A stretch of 64,000 nt of DNA, from NCBI GenBank assembly GCA_901538445.1, contig LR594584.1, forward strand, positions 1 to 64,000, given 5' to 3'. A program made the translations under genes and the position numbers. The stretch comes from Gemmataceae bacterium. Its GTDB lineage: Bacteria; Planctomycetota; Planctomycetia; Gemmatales; Gemmataceae. Below the pieces are notes generated by a model. It was given only the letters and a program-made list of their open reading frames with translations. It ran no database searches and was not told where the DNA came from. Below, in pieces: positions 8,978 to 17,373 of this stretch; positions within the stretch are counted from its first letter, which is position 1; each line of letters begins with the position of its first letter.

Positions 8978-11620
8978 TCAGTCCACGTACATCAGCTCGT
9001 TGCTGGCGAGGAGCACCTGGGCGTACTGTTGCCAGCGGGTCAGCTTGTCTTCGGGCTTGGTGGGGAGCTTCAAGAAGCGCTCGGCGAGGTCCACTTCCCG
9101 TGTCTCGGGGGTACGGCCAAACAGGATGCGGTAGGCGGCGGCGACCTTCTCGGCGTCGGTCTTGCCGAGCTTGTCCACGCGGGCGGCGAAGGCGCGGGCC
9201 TGGTTCGCCATGAACTCGCTATTGAGCGCGAAGAGCTGTTGCTGCGGGACGGTTGTGACGGTCCGCTTGTCGGCGGTCACGTTCGCGTCCGGGAAGTCGA
9301 ACAGCCGCAGAAGGCCGTCGAGTTCGTGCCGGCTGATCTTGGCGTACACGGTGCGGCGCTTGGCGTTCTGGTCGCGGAGGTCGAACGTCGGGCCACCAAT
9401 CGCCGGGTCCAGGTTCCCGCTCGCGAACAGGAGGGAGTCGCGCCACACCTCGATGTCGAGGCGGTGCCGGTTGCCGCGCCACAGGTACACGTTCGCGGCG
9501 TCGATCTTGTCGTTCTCGGGGCTCGACGCGCTGGCGAGCTGGTACACCGAAGACAGCACGATCTGCCGGTGCAGCCACTTCAGCGACCAGCCGTTCTTCA
9601 CGAAGTTGACGGCGAGCCAGTCGAGCAGTTCGGGGTGGCTCGGGGCGTCGCCGAGCTTGCCGAAGTTGCTGGGCGTGTTCACGAGCCCGCGGCCGAAGTG
9701 CCACGACCAGACGCGGTTCACGATCACGCGGGCGGTGAGCGGGTTGTCCTTCGAGCCGATGCCGTTGGCGAGGTCGAGGCGGTTGAACTTGTCGCCCGCG
9801 GGGGCCGGCGACGGCAGGACTTGCAGGAACCCCTTGGGGACCGGCTCGCCCTGCACCGCCGGGTTGCCGCGGACGTACACCTTCATCCCCGCACCGTTAC
9901 CGCTGACGACGTGCGCCGTCGCGGGGGCCGGCGGGGTTTCCTTCTTGCGCTTGTCGAGTTCGCCACGCAGTTCGGTAAGCTTCGGCTTGTCGGCGTCGGT
10001 GAGGAAGAACTTCTCGGCGTCGGCCGGCGGGAGGAAGAACGGGGCGTCCTTGTCGTTGACGACGACCTTCTGCACCGGGGAGTTCTTCCCGCCCTGCATG
10101 ATGGCCTTCTGCATCACCTCGGCGGCGGCCTTCACCTCGGTCATGTCGGCGTCGGGCTTCAGCGAGAACCAGTCCTTGAACTCGGGGAGGTTCTTCGCGG
10201 CCGGGGTGTCGAGGAACTTCACCCACCGGTTCACGAAGTACGGGCTGACGCCCTCGGCCTTCGCGGCCTCGTCGGCCGACGGCTTGCCGCCCTTCGCGGC
10301 TCGCACCTTGCGGGCCGCGAGCAGGTACGTCACGGTCTGGGCCTGCGCCTTGGTCTGAGCGGCCTTCGCAACCGTCGCGAGGTGCGCGTTGACTTTGTTC
10401 TCGGCGTCCTTCGCCTTCGCGAGTGCCTCGGCGTAGGCCTTGGCCTCGGCCGGCGACACGAGCGGCGCTTCGCTCAGCGACGTGCCCATGTAGATGCCGG
10501 CGAGGCTGTAGTAGTCCTTGGTCGGAAACGGGTCGAACTTGTGGTCGTGGCACCGGGCGCAGCTCACGGTGACGCCCATGAACCCCCGGGTGATGGTATC
10601 GACGCGGTCGTCGAGTTCCTCGGCGATCGCCTGGGCCGCGGCGGTGTTCTTGTAGTACTCGGCACCGAGACCCAGGAACCCGAGCCCGGCGAGCTTCGTG
10701 AACGGGTCTTCCGGCGCGTCGGGGAGCAGGTCTCCGGCGACCTGGAGCTTCACGAACCGGTCGTAGGGCATGTCTGCGTTCAGGGCGGAAATGACCCAGT
10801 CGCGGTACCGCCACGCGGCCGACTTCGGCTTGGTGCCGAACGTGTGCGCCTGATCCTCGGCGAACCGGGCCACGTCGAGCCAGTGGCGTGCCCACTTCTC
10901 GCCGTGGGCCGACGACGCGAGCAGCTTGTCGACGACCTTCGCGAGCGCGTCTGGCGAGTTGTCGGCAAGAAAAGCGTCCACGTCATCGGGGGTCGGCGGC
11001 AGGCCGACGAGGTCTAGGTAGACGCGGCGGAGTAGCGTGCGCTTGTCGGCCTGCGGCGCGGGCTTGAGCCCCTTCTCCGCCCACTTCGCGGCGACGAACG
11101 CATCAACCGGCGAGCGGGCCGTGAACTGGGGGACGTTCACCGCGGGCGGGGCCGACTCCCTCGGCGGCTGGAACGACCAGAACTGCTTGCCCTTCTCGAT
11201 GTCGATGCCAACCGGCTTCGTCGCGCCACCGGTGGACGTGCGGGGGTCAACGGCCCCGTCGGCGATCCACTTCTCGAAGTCCTTGAGCACCGCGTCGGGG
11301 AGCTTCCCCTTGGGCGGCATCTGGAGGTTCTCGTCGGCGTACCTGAGCGACTTGAGGAGGGTGCCCTCGTTCGGCTTACCGGGAACGACGGCCTTGCCCG
11401 TGTCGCCGCCCTTCTCCCACCCGGCCCTCGTGTCGAGCAGCAGGCCGCCCTTGAGTTTGTTCTTGCCCTCGGCTTCGGCGGAGTGGCACGAGTAGCAGTT
11501 CTCGACCAGCACCGGGCGGATCTTCTTCTCGAAGAACTCGACCTGTGCGGCGGTCGGCTCCGCGGCGGACGCGAGCGACGGCGAGAGCAACGCGGCAGCG
11601 GTGATTGCGGTTCGCAGCAT
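8978..11620 (-). CDS. DUF1549/DUF1553 planctomycete cytochrome-type protein (first of three)
   Basis: The 880-residue protein has a signal peptide (MLRTAITAAALLSPSLASA). An N-terminal planctomycete cytochrome c domain carries CYSCH at about residue 42 and the later MPPKGKLP segment. DUF1549 follows, with FDLVGLPPTPDD-type sequence (YLDLVGLPPTPDDVDAF) and a second heme-like motif CARCHDHKFDPF, then DUF1553 with NPLTARVIVNRVWSWHFGRG. It ends in the standard QVLLASNELMYVD terminus. Covalent heme binding in the periplasm is expected from the CxxCH motifs. The family usually pairs with DUF1501, as here. Substrate and electron partners are not known. Confidence 0.93.
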   Translation of the reverse strand: MLRTAITAAALLSPSLASAAEPTAAQVEFFEKKIRPVLVENCYSCHSAEAEGKNKLKGGLLLDTRAGWEKGGDTGKAVVPGKPNEGTLLKSLRYADENLQMPPKGKLPDAVLKDFEKWIADGAVDPRTSTGGATKPVGIDIEKGKQFWSFQPPRESAPPAVNVPQFTARSPVDAFVAAKWAEKGLKPAPQADKRTLLRRVYLDLVGLPPTPDDVDAFLADNSPDALAKVVDKLLASSAHGEKWARHWLDVARFAEDQAHTFGTKPKSAAWRYRDWVISALNADMPYDRFVKLQVAGDLLPDAPEDPFTKLAGLGFLGLGAEYYKNTAAAQAIAEELDDRVDTITRGFMGVTVSCARCHDHKFDPFPTKDYYSLAGIYMGTSLSEAPLVSPAEAKAYAEALAKAKDAENKVNAHLATVAKAAQTKAQAQTVTYLLAARKVRAAKGGKPSADEAAKAEGVSPYFVNRWVKFLDTPAAKNLPEFKDWFSLKPDADMTEVKAAAEVMQKAIMQGGKNSPVQKVVVNDKDAPFFLPPADAEKFFLTDADKPKLTELRGELDKRKKETPPAPATAHVVSGNGAGMKVYVRGNPAVQGEPVPKGFLQVLPSPAPAGDKFNRLDLANGIGSKDNPLTARVIVNRVWSWHFGRGLVNTPSNFGKLGDAPSHPELLDWLAVNFVKNGWSLKWLHRQIVLSSVYQLASASSPENDKIDAANVYLWRGNRHRLDIEVWRDSLLFASGNLDPAIGGPTFDLRDQNAKRRTVYAKISRHELDGLLRLFDFPDANVTADKRTVTTVPQQQLFALNSEFMANQARAFAARVDKLGKTDAEKVAAAYRILFGRTPETREVDLAERFLKLPTKPEDKLTRWQQYAQVLLASNELMYVD

Positions 11621-11640
11621 GGTAATCGGTCTTGGCAGGT

Positions 11641-11698
11641 CCGGGGTGGTGCCCCGGTGATCGAGTCAGGCGAGCCGGGGCGGTCGAGGCCCCGGTGA
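11641..11698. repeat. two small GC hairpins in a divergent promoter region
   Basis: CCGGGG..CCCCGG hairpins lie at 11641-11657 and 11675-11695, each followed by GTGA. They sit in the 153-base gap between the divergent genes starting at 11620 (minus) and 11774 (plus). The duplicated pattern could be a control site, but nothing proves it. Confidence 0.3.
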
Positions 11699-11773
11699 AC
11701 GGCGGGAGATCATCAGTACTATAATCGTCGGCCGAACCGGCTGCAATCAGCAACTCAACTTTCAGGAGCGGTC

Positions 11774-12298
11774 GTGCGACAGCCGGGAACGGCGATCCCG
11801 CTCATCCTGTCCGCACTGCTCCTCTCGGCGGCCGACGCACGGGCCGACGGCGGCACCGTCCGCGTGTCGGAGCCGCACGGCCGCTGGCAGATCACCGCGT
11901 TCACCTCGCCGACGCCCCTCCGGGCCGGGCCGATCGACGTGAGCGTGCTGGTTCAGGACGCGAAGACCACCCGGCCCGACCCGACCGTGCGGGTGATGGT
12001 CACCGCCGCGTCGCGGGGCACGCCGCCGGTCGTGGTGACGGAACCCGCCACCGCGGAAGCCGCCACGAACAAGCTCCTGGTCGCCGCGGTGTTCGACCTG
12101 CCGCACGGGGGCTGGTGGGACTTCCGCGTCGAGGTGAGCGCTGCGGGGGAGGCGCACGCCGTGACCTTCGAGGCCGAAGCCGCGGAGCCGCTACCGGAAT
12201 GGCTGGCGCTCGCGGCCTGGGTCGCGTGGCCGGCCGCCGCCGTTCTGGTGTTCGCGGCGCATCAGGTGCTTGTGCGGCGGAAGGTCGGGGGGCGGTGA
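11774..12298 (+). CDS. small secreted / membrane-anchored hypothetical, YtkA/FixH-like fold
   Basis: This is a 174-residue protein starting at GTG with a good ribosome site (AGGAG at 11764-11768). It has a signal peptide (about 1-24), one beta-rich domain (about 28-140) with the pattern RVSEPHGRWQITAFTSPTPL and LPHGGWWDFRVEV, and a C-terminal transmembrane helix at about 145-168 followed by RRK. The beta domain resembles YtkA/FixH-like copper- or redox-associated domains, but the likeness is weak. It is divergent from the DUF1549/1553 gene. Confidence 0.75.
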   Translation: MRQPGTAIPLILSALLLSAADARADGGTVRVSEPHGRWQITAFTSPTPLRAGPIDVSVLVQDAKTTRPDPTVRVMVTAASRGTPPVVVTEPATAEAATNKLLVAAVFDLPHGGWWDFRVEVSAAGEAHAVTFEAEAAEPLPEWLALAAWVAWPAAAVLVFAAHQVLVRRKVGGR

Positions 12299-12440
12299 GC
12301 CGCGCGATTGGGGGGCCACGGCTAGCGGGGGGAGGTCAGGCCCCGGTAGACTTGCGAGCGGAGCAGTGCTCACGGCGGCTTTGGTTGCGCGTGTGGGGGG
12401 AGGTGTGAAATGGTTCTGGGCGAAGCGGGGGGTGGGGTCT

Positions 12441-12540
12441 CCAGAACCAACGAAAACTCTTCAGAACCAGCCCAAACTCTCCAGAAAGACGCGAAACTCT
12501 CCAGAACCAAGCCCAACTCTCCAGAACCAAACCTGAGGTC
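12441..12540. repeat. 20-bp tandem repeat array, five units
   Basis: Five consecutive 20-base units (starting at 12441, 12461, 12481, 12501 and 12521) follow the consensus CCAGAAccaacgcAAACTCT; the last is degenerate in its second half. The same unit occurs inverted at 1-51. The array lies in the roughly 540-base gap between the gene ending at 12298 and ispG. I see no credible gene in this gap: two ORFs across it encode low-complexity SPEP/LQNQ repeats whose frame shifts with each 20-base unit. Confidence 0.8.
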
Positions 12541-12580
12541 GCCAGAAGAAAGCCTCCCTCAACCCCCCAAACCGATCGTA

Positions 12581-12625
12581 CCGCCCGGCGCGGCGCAACA
12601 CCATGTCGGATACTGCGCCGGGCGG
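12581..12625. repeat. 11-bp GC-rich hairpin upstream of ispG
   Basis: CCGCCCGGCGC (12581-12591) pairs perfectly with 12615-12625, with a 23-base loop. There is no following T tract, so it is not a standard intrinsic terminator. It is probably part of the ispG upstream region. Confidence 0.35.
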
Positions 12626-12836
12626 CGTTGGTCACGCGCGGGACACGGCACCGGATCCCGTGGGGCACCCCGGTTCGCCGTGCTCGGGAACCGTGGCCGG
12701 CCGGGTACAGAACGCAACCGCTCGGCGAGATTCGGTATGACGCCCCCCGCTCGCCGAGAGCGGCCGTTGTTGGCGTTGCCGCGGCTGCGGTTGGTGAAAT
12801 AGCATGTCAGCACCACTACTCCGGAAGGAACCCGCG

Positions 12837-14039
12837 ATGACCGCAGCTTCCCGCTTCAACATCGGCCTGCTCGAAGCCGCGCAAAAGGTGCCCGGGAAGC
12901 CGCGCCACAAGACCCGCGAGGTGAAGATCGGGGGCGTCGTCATCGGCGGGAGCAACCCGATCGCCGTGCAGTCGATGACGACCACCGACACGTTCGACGT
13001 GGAAGGGACTATCAAGCAGATCCACGCGCTCGAAGAGGCCGGGTGCGAGTTGGTCCGCGTCACCGTGCCCAAGCCCGAGGACGCTGGCGCGCTGACGCAG
13101 ATCAAGACCCGCATCGGCATCCCGCTCATCTGCGACATCCACTTCGATTACAAAATGGCGCTAGCGGCCCTCGACCACCCAGTGGACAAGATCCGCATCA
13201 ACCCCGGCAACATCGGCGGGATGGACCGGTTCCGGCAGGTGGTGCGGAAGGCGAAGGACCGCGGACTGCCGATGCGGATCGGCGTGAACGCCGGGAGCCT
13301 CGAGCGCGAGTTCAACGAGAAGTACGGGTTCCCGTGCCCGCCCGCGATGGTCGAGAGCGCGCTGCGGTACATCGAGATCGCCGAGGCCGAGGGGTACCGC
13401 GACATCGTCGTGTCGATCAAGTCGTCGGACGTGCTCGTCGCGGTCGAGGCGTACCGGCTGTTCGCGCAGCTCGCCGACTACCCCACGCACATCGGCATCA
13501 CCGAGGCCGGCAAACCGCCCTACGCGGTGACGAAGAGCGCCGCGGGGCTCGCCCCGATCCTGCTCGACGGCATCGGCGACACCATCCGCATCTCGCTCCT
13601 GGGCGACCCGGTGCCCGAGATCGCCGCCGCGTTCGACATCCTTCAAGCCACGCAGCGCCGCGTGCGACGGCCGGAGTTGATCGCGTGCCCGACGTGCGGG
13701 CGGCTGGCGATCGACCTGGAGAAGATCATCGCGGAGCTGGAGGGGCGGCTGAACGGCAAGCGGCTGCCGGTGAAGATCAGCGTGCTGGGGTGCGTGGTGA
13801 ACGGCCCCGGCGAGGCCCGCGAGGCCGACATCGGCATCGCGGCCGGCAACGGCCAGGGGATGATCTTCCGCAACGGAGAGATGGTCCGCCGTGTGCCGGA
13901 GGCCGAGATCGTGGACGGGTTGATGGAGGAACTCGCCCGCTGGGAGACCGAGAACGCCGGCCGGCTCGCGACCCCGGGCCGGCAGCCCGGCGAGGCGGAA
14001 GGCCTCGGCCGCCGCAAGCTGCCGGTGGTCGCGGGCTGA
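12837..14039 (+). CDS. ispG: 4-hydroxy-3-methylbut-2-en-1-yl diphosphate synthase
   Basis: IspG (GcpE) converts methylerythritol cyclodiphosphate to HMBPP in the MEP isoprenoid pathway, in the cytoplasm, using a 4Fe-4S cluster. The 400-residue length fits the bacterial form. The N-terminal TIM barrel is visible (VKIGGVVIGGSNPIAVQSMT at about 30-48; INPGNIG at 121-127). Cluster ligands are Cys 284 and 287 (ACPTCG), Cys 319 (LGCVVNGPGEA) and Glu 326. An upstream ATG at 12804 exists, but GGAAGGAA at 12823-12830 sits at ideal spacing for 12837. The C-terminal 30 residues extend beyond the usual end. Confidence 0.96.
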   Translation: MTAASRFNIGLLEAAQKVPGKPRHKTREVKIGGVVIGGSNPIAVQSMTTTDTFDVEGTIKQIHALEEAGCELVRVTVPKPEDAGALTQIKTRIGIPLICDIHFDYKMALAALDHPVDKIRINPGNIGGMDRFRQVVRKAKDRGLPMRIGVNAGSLEREFNEKYGFPCPPAMVESALRYIEIAEAEGYRDIVVSIKSSDVLVAVEAYRLFAQLADYPTHIGITEAGKPPYAVTKSAAGLAPILLDGIGDTIRISLLGDPVPEIAAAFDILQATQRRVRRPELIACPTCGRLAIDLEKIIAELEGRLNGKRLPVKISVLGCVVNGPGEAREADIGIAAGNGQGMIFRNGEMVRRVPEAEIVDGLMEELARWETENAGRLATPGRQPGEAEGLGRRKLPVVAG

Positions 14040-14083
14040 CGCGGGGCGTGGTACACTGGACGTGGCGCACCGGGGACCGCCCG

Positions 14084-14506
14084 ATGGCGAAGCCGCAGTT
14101 CCACGTCCAGCACTTCGTGGTTTGTCCGCGTGTCTCCGTCGGCCACGCGGAGCCGGGTAACCCGTACACGCTCCACGACGTGAAGTACGCGTTCGATTAC
14201 CCCGCGGACCGCGAGTTTCCGGTGGTAGAGCCAGAGTTGTGGGTGTTCGTTCGGCTCGTGAACGGCACCGGACACCACCAATTCGGACTCGACGTGAGGT
14301 GGCTCGATAGTCCCGGAGGCTCCGAATCGACGGCGAACTACGCTCTGCCCCCCGTCCGTTTTCGAGACCGCCGAGAGGTCGTGAGCCGCGCGTGGAAGCT
14401 GTCGTTCGTGCGGTTCCCCGGACCCGGTCGGTATCAGTTTAGTCTGACTGGCCGTGGCACACTCCCACTTGCTCGCGATTTCATCCTGGTGAGGTCAATC
14501 CCATGA
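14084..14506 (+). CDS. hypothetical protein, 140 aa
   Basis: The ATG at 14084 opens a protein beginning MAKPQFHVQHFVVCPRVS, with no signal or membrane segment. Aromatic and beta-strand-rich sequence (VVEPELWVFVRLVNGTGHHQ; PGPGRYQFSLTGRGTLPLAR) suggests a compact beta-sandwich. Its stop overlaps the next start as ATGA (14503-14506), so translation is probably coupled. I do not recognise a family, although such small proteins are frequent in Gemmataceae next to repeat-companion genes. Confidence 0.75.
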   Translation: MAKPQFHVQHFVVCPRVSVGHAEPGNPYTLHDVKYAFDYPADREFPVVEPELWVFVRLVNGTGHHQFGLDVRWLDSPGGSESTANYALPPVRFRDRREVVSRAWKLSFVRFPGPGRYQFSLTGRGTLPLARDFILVRSIP

Positions 14507-14967
14507 ACGCGCCTCGCAAGCGGTCGATGATGGTCCCCCCCCCGGGGTCGTACGAATCGTTCGAGATGGTCGATGCCGGGCCGCCGCTGACGCCGGAGCA
14601 AGTCGTCGAGTACTACCGCGCGCGGGGCATTCCGCACCCGAACCGGCCGCTCGTGCCTGCGGCCGACGAGGTCGCGGCGCTCCCGCGGAGCGCCCGGGAG
14701 ACGTTCCTCGCACGCTGCGCCGCACGGGTCGCGCCGCTCGCCCCGGCCGCGGGTGAAGTAGACGCGCAACATGCGGCCGCACTCATCCTCGCGGCGGCGA
14801 CCGTTCAGACGCCCGTGCGCCGACTGCTCCGGTGCATCCGCCGCGACTTCGATAAGCTCGTGTACCTCGCGAAACAGCGCAAGTGGTGCGATGACACGTC
14901 CGTGCCGCCCGACGCGCTCGGCCCGCTCTGGCCCGGTGACGTGAAACTGCCGTGGGCGAAGGGGTGA
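14503..14967 (+). CDS. hypothetical protein, 154 aa
   Basis: This gene is coupled to the preceding one through a 4-base overlap. It begins MNAPRKRSMMVPPPGSYESF, contains LTPEQVVEYYRARGIPHPNR, and has a helical C-terminal half (AALILAAATVQTPVRRLLRC) ending DVKLPWAKG. There is no signal peptide or known motif. It converges on the TIGR02996-type gene, with 4 bases between the stops. Function unknown. Confidence 0.7.
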   Translation: MNAPRKRSMMVPPPGSYESFEMVDAGPPLTPEQVVEYYRARGIPHPNRPLVPAADEVAALPRSARETFLARCAARVAPLAPAAGEVDAQHAAALILAAATVQTPVRRLLRCIRRDFDKLVYLAKQRKWCDDTSVPPDALGPLWPGDVKLPWAKG

Positions 14968-14971
14968 AGCC

Positions 14972-15616
14972 TCACCAACCGAAGTTCGTTGCGTGCGTGT
15001 CCCAGTCGATCGCTCGGATCTGCTGACGCACTCCCTGGTCCACCGGCAACGCGAATTCGTGCTGGAACCAGATGACGAGCAACTCCGATCCGTCCTCGTC
15101 GGAGCCTTTTGTCGGCTGGTACGAGGTGAACCGACCGACACACACGATCCCGGGAAGACTCGCTGGGGTTCCGAACGGGGACGGCCTGTTCTTGTGCCGC
15201 TTGATCGGTGTCTCCACCGCTCGAATGAGGTACGGTTCCTGGCCCGATCGGTCCCGTTCCGTGCGCACAATCGATTCGACTCTTCGTGCGTTCATTTCCC
15301 GATTGGGTAACCCTTCGAGAAGCCCCTCGTAGAGCCCCCACTGGCGCAGTTCTTGGAGGTGGATTGTGCGCCCGCTATTGAGCGTAAAATCCGTCTGGCC
15401 GGGCGGCACGCCGCCCACGGCGGTGAGCCACTCGGATTCAGCCTGATCGGCCAGAGCGTCGAACCGCGAGTGGAGTTGGGCCAACTGGTGCCGCAACCGG
15501 ATGTACTCGGCTCTGGGATCATCGCGCTCATCGAGCCAGTCCGCGTAAGCCAACCGGACCGTGTCGTCTCTCGGGTTCTCGCGGATCGCTTTGAGGAACG
15601 CCGCTTCGTCGCTCAC
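14972..15616 (-). CDS. TIGR02996-type repeat-companion domain protein
   Basis: The 214-residue product starts at GTG 15616 (VSDEAAFLKAIRENPRDD) with GGAGA six bases upstream. The first 45 residues match the Gemmata repeat-companion domain: DDTVRLAYADWLDERDDPRAEYIRLRHQL is its conserved core. The remainder (about 60-214) has no motif I recognise. A longer open frame reaches 15931 but runs antisense through the neighbouring gene and is not coding. The domain is expanded in Gemmata and its function is unknown. A second member is at 38287. Confidence 0.82.
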   Translation of the reverse strand: MSDEAAFLKAIRENPRDDTVRLAYADWLDERDDPRAEYIRLRHQLAQLHSRFDALADQAESEWLTAVGGVPPGQTDFTLNSGRTIHLQELRQWGLYEGLLEGLPNREMNARRVESIVRTERDRSGQEPYLIRAVETPIKRHKNRPSPFGTPASLPGIVCVGRFTSYQPTKGSDEDGSELLVIWFQHEFALPVDQGVRQQIRAIDWDTHATNFGW

Positions 15617-15668
15617 GAGACTCTCCAAAGGGAAATCCACGAGCAGACCGCTACCAGCAACAGCACGA

Positions 15669-16889
15669 CTACTTGAACAGCGCGATCGGGCCGGGGGCGA
15701 GGCGCTTCTCGGCCACCCCGAACCACCGCTTCGCCTCGGCACGCTCCCCCACGAACCACAACTCGTAGCCCAGCAGGAACGCCAGCGCCGGCTCGGCCGG
15801 GTTCGCCGCCATCGCCTTGCGGAGCTGCGCCAGGTGCCCGGCGAACGCACCGGCGTTCGCGCCGTACGGCTCCTTCGGGTCGAACGCGCCGGCCGGCCAC
15901 GCCGGGTCGAGCGCCAGACCGGCCTGCACATCTGCCGCGGCGACGGCGTAGTTCCCCGCCGCGAACTCGGCCTGCGCCTTCAGGAGGTGCGGCTCGGCGG
16001 CGCGCGCGTCGGCCGCGATCGCCTGGTTGAAGCGGTCGATCGCGGTGCCGTACTCGCCGTTGGCGAACGCCTCGCGGCCGAGCTTGAGCAGACGAGCGAG
16101 TTCCTTCGCCGGGTCGGCGTCGGGCTTCTCGGACTTCACCAAGACCGGGTCGGCAAACGGGTCGAACCGGAACTCGGGGCGGCCCGGCGGGGGCGGCGCG
16201 GCGACCCGTGCGACGTCCGGGACGATCACGCCCGGCGGGGGGAAGTCGCGCTTCGGCTCGATCACGAGGAACCCGCCGGCTCCGACCACCGGCCCGGGGG
16301 CGGGCTGCGCCGCCGCAACTTGACGGGGCGGAACGCCGCCCGCAGCGGCGACGCCGTTGCCGTTCGGACCAGCGTCGGCGTTCCCCACGAAGCCGAACGG
16401 CGGCGGCACGAACGGCGGGGGTAATACGAACGGGCTCGTGAGCCCGGGGCCGAACACCGGCGCGCCCCAGTACGGTGACCAGCCCAGCGCCCCGCCCCAC
16501 ACCGGGTTCCACCCGAAGGCGGGGCCAACGCCCCAGCCCGGCCCCAGGAACCCCGGGCCGAACCCGAACGGAGTGACCGGCGCGATGGCCGGCAGCACCG
16601 GCGCGAGCGGGAACCCGGGGTACACGCCGCCGTAGTAGTTCGCGAACCCGAACCGGGAGCCGAAGCCGTACCCGAACGGCGAGAAGAACGCGGACCGCGA
16701 GTAGTACCCGCCGACGAACCCGCCGCCGTAGAACCCGCCCCGGTAGCCGAAGCCGAACCCCGGCGCGACGAACGTGCGGGGGAAGCCGCCGCGGTACACC
16801 GGCCCGGCGACGAACTGTGCACGGGCCGGGGCGCAGTCGGCCAGAACCACGCAAGCCGCCGCGACCGCCGCGATGGTGCCAGTCTTCAT
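15669..16889 (-). CDS. secreted Gly/Tyr/Phe-rich protein with C-terminal TPR-like region
   Basis: A 406-residue protein with a signal peptide (MKTGTIAAVAAACVVLADCA). Residues 30-185 are low-complexity Gly/Phe/Tyr/Pro (RGGFYGGGFVGGYYSRSAFF, then repeated GPG and WGGALGW patterns). From about 265 to the end there is a helical region with TPR-like units (EYGTAIDRFNQAIAADARAA, NYAVAAADVQAGLALDPAWP). This suggests a secreted or envelope scaffold protein. The Gly-rich part compares with many planctomycete exported proteins, but I cannot give a family name. Confidence 0.8.
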   Translation of the reverse strand: MKTGTIAAVAAACVVLADCAPARAQFVAGPVYRGGFPRTFVAPGFGFGYRGGFYGGGFVGGYYSRSAFFSPFGYGFGSRFGFANYYGGVYPGFPLAPVLPAIAPVTPFGFGPGFLGPGWGVGPAFGWNPVWGGALGWSPYWGAPVFGPGLTSPFVLPPPFVPPPFGFVGNADAGPNGNGVAAAGGVPPRQVAAAQPAPGPVVGAGGFLVIEPKRDFPPPGVIVPDVARVAAPPPPGRPEFRFDPFADPVLVKSEKPDADPAKELARLLKLGREAFANGEYGTAIDRFNQAIAADARAAEPHLLKAQAEFAAGNYAVAAADVQAGLALDPAWPAGAFDPKEPYGANAGAFAGHLAQLRKAMAANPAEPALAFLLGYELWFVGERAEAKRWFGVAEKRLAPGPIALFK

Positions 16890-17040
16890 TTCAAGGGCTC
16901 GGTGAGCGAGAGGGGCCGTACAACCCGATTATCCCTCACGACCCGGCCCACCGCAACCGGGTCGCTGCGATTCCCGGTCAGGTTCGACGTCGGTTCGGCC
17001 CGTATACTAACGTGGCCCACTCCGCTGTACCGGAACCGCG

Positions 17041-17373
17041 ATGGCCCCGATCACCCGGGAAGTGCTCCGCGACTACCTCCACGATGCCCTGCCCGACGTG
17101 GAGCTGGCGGCGGTCGAGCGCGCCGTGCGGGCGTCGACTGAGGTGCGTGCGCTGCTCGAAGAGGTGATGGCCCAGGAGGACCGCGGCGAGCACACCGTCG
17201 GCGCGATCTGGCGGCGCGAGCGGGTGAGCTGCCCGACCCGCGACCAACTCGGGGGCTACGTCCTGGAGGCCGGCGACCCCGAGCTGCTCGAGTACGTCCG
17301 GTTCCACCTCGAGGAGATCGGGTGCCCGTACTGCCAGGCCAACCTCGACGACCTCAAGCGGCTCCGTCAGTAG
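17041..17373 (+). CDS. small hypothetical protein with C-terminal CxxC
   Basis: A 110-residue soluble protein (MAPITREVLRDYLHDALPDV) that is almost all helical, with CPTRDQLGGYVLEAGDPELL in the middle and CPYC near the end. The layout resembles a zinc-finger anti-sigma-type domain whose metal-binding site is partial, but no sigma factor is adjacent. Its last 7 bases overlap the stop of the ABC permease on the other strand (17367-17373). Confidence 0.72.
   Translation: MAPITREVLRDYLHDALPDVELAAVERAVRASTEVRALLEEVMAQEDRGEHTVGAIWRRERVSCPTRDQLGGYVLEAGDPELLEYVRFHLEEIGCPYCQANLDDLKRLRQ

Noticed and set aside
12441..12540. CRISPR array
   Set aside because: Units follow one another with no spacers, are only 20 bases long, and no cas gene is present.
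12270..12802. Two overlapping ORFs across the 20-bp array
   Set aside because: They translate the tandem repeat in successive frames; a 20-base period is incompatible with a conserved repeat protein, and there is no ribosome site.
15617..15931. N-terminal extension of the TIGR02996-type gene up to 15931
   Set aside because: It would overlap the Gly-rich protein's coding frame on the same strand; the GTG at 15616 has its own ribosome site and starts exactly at the conserved domain.
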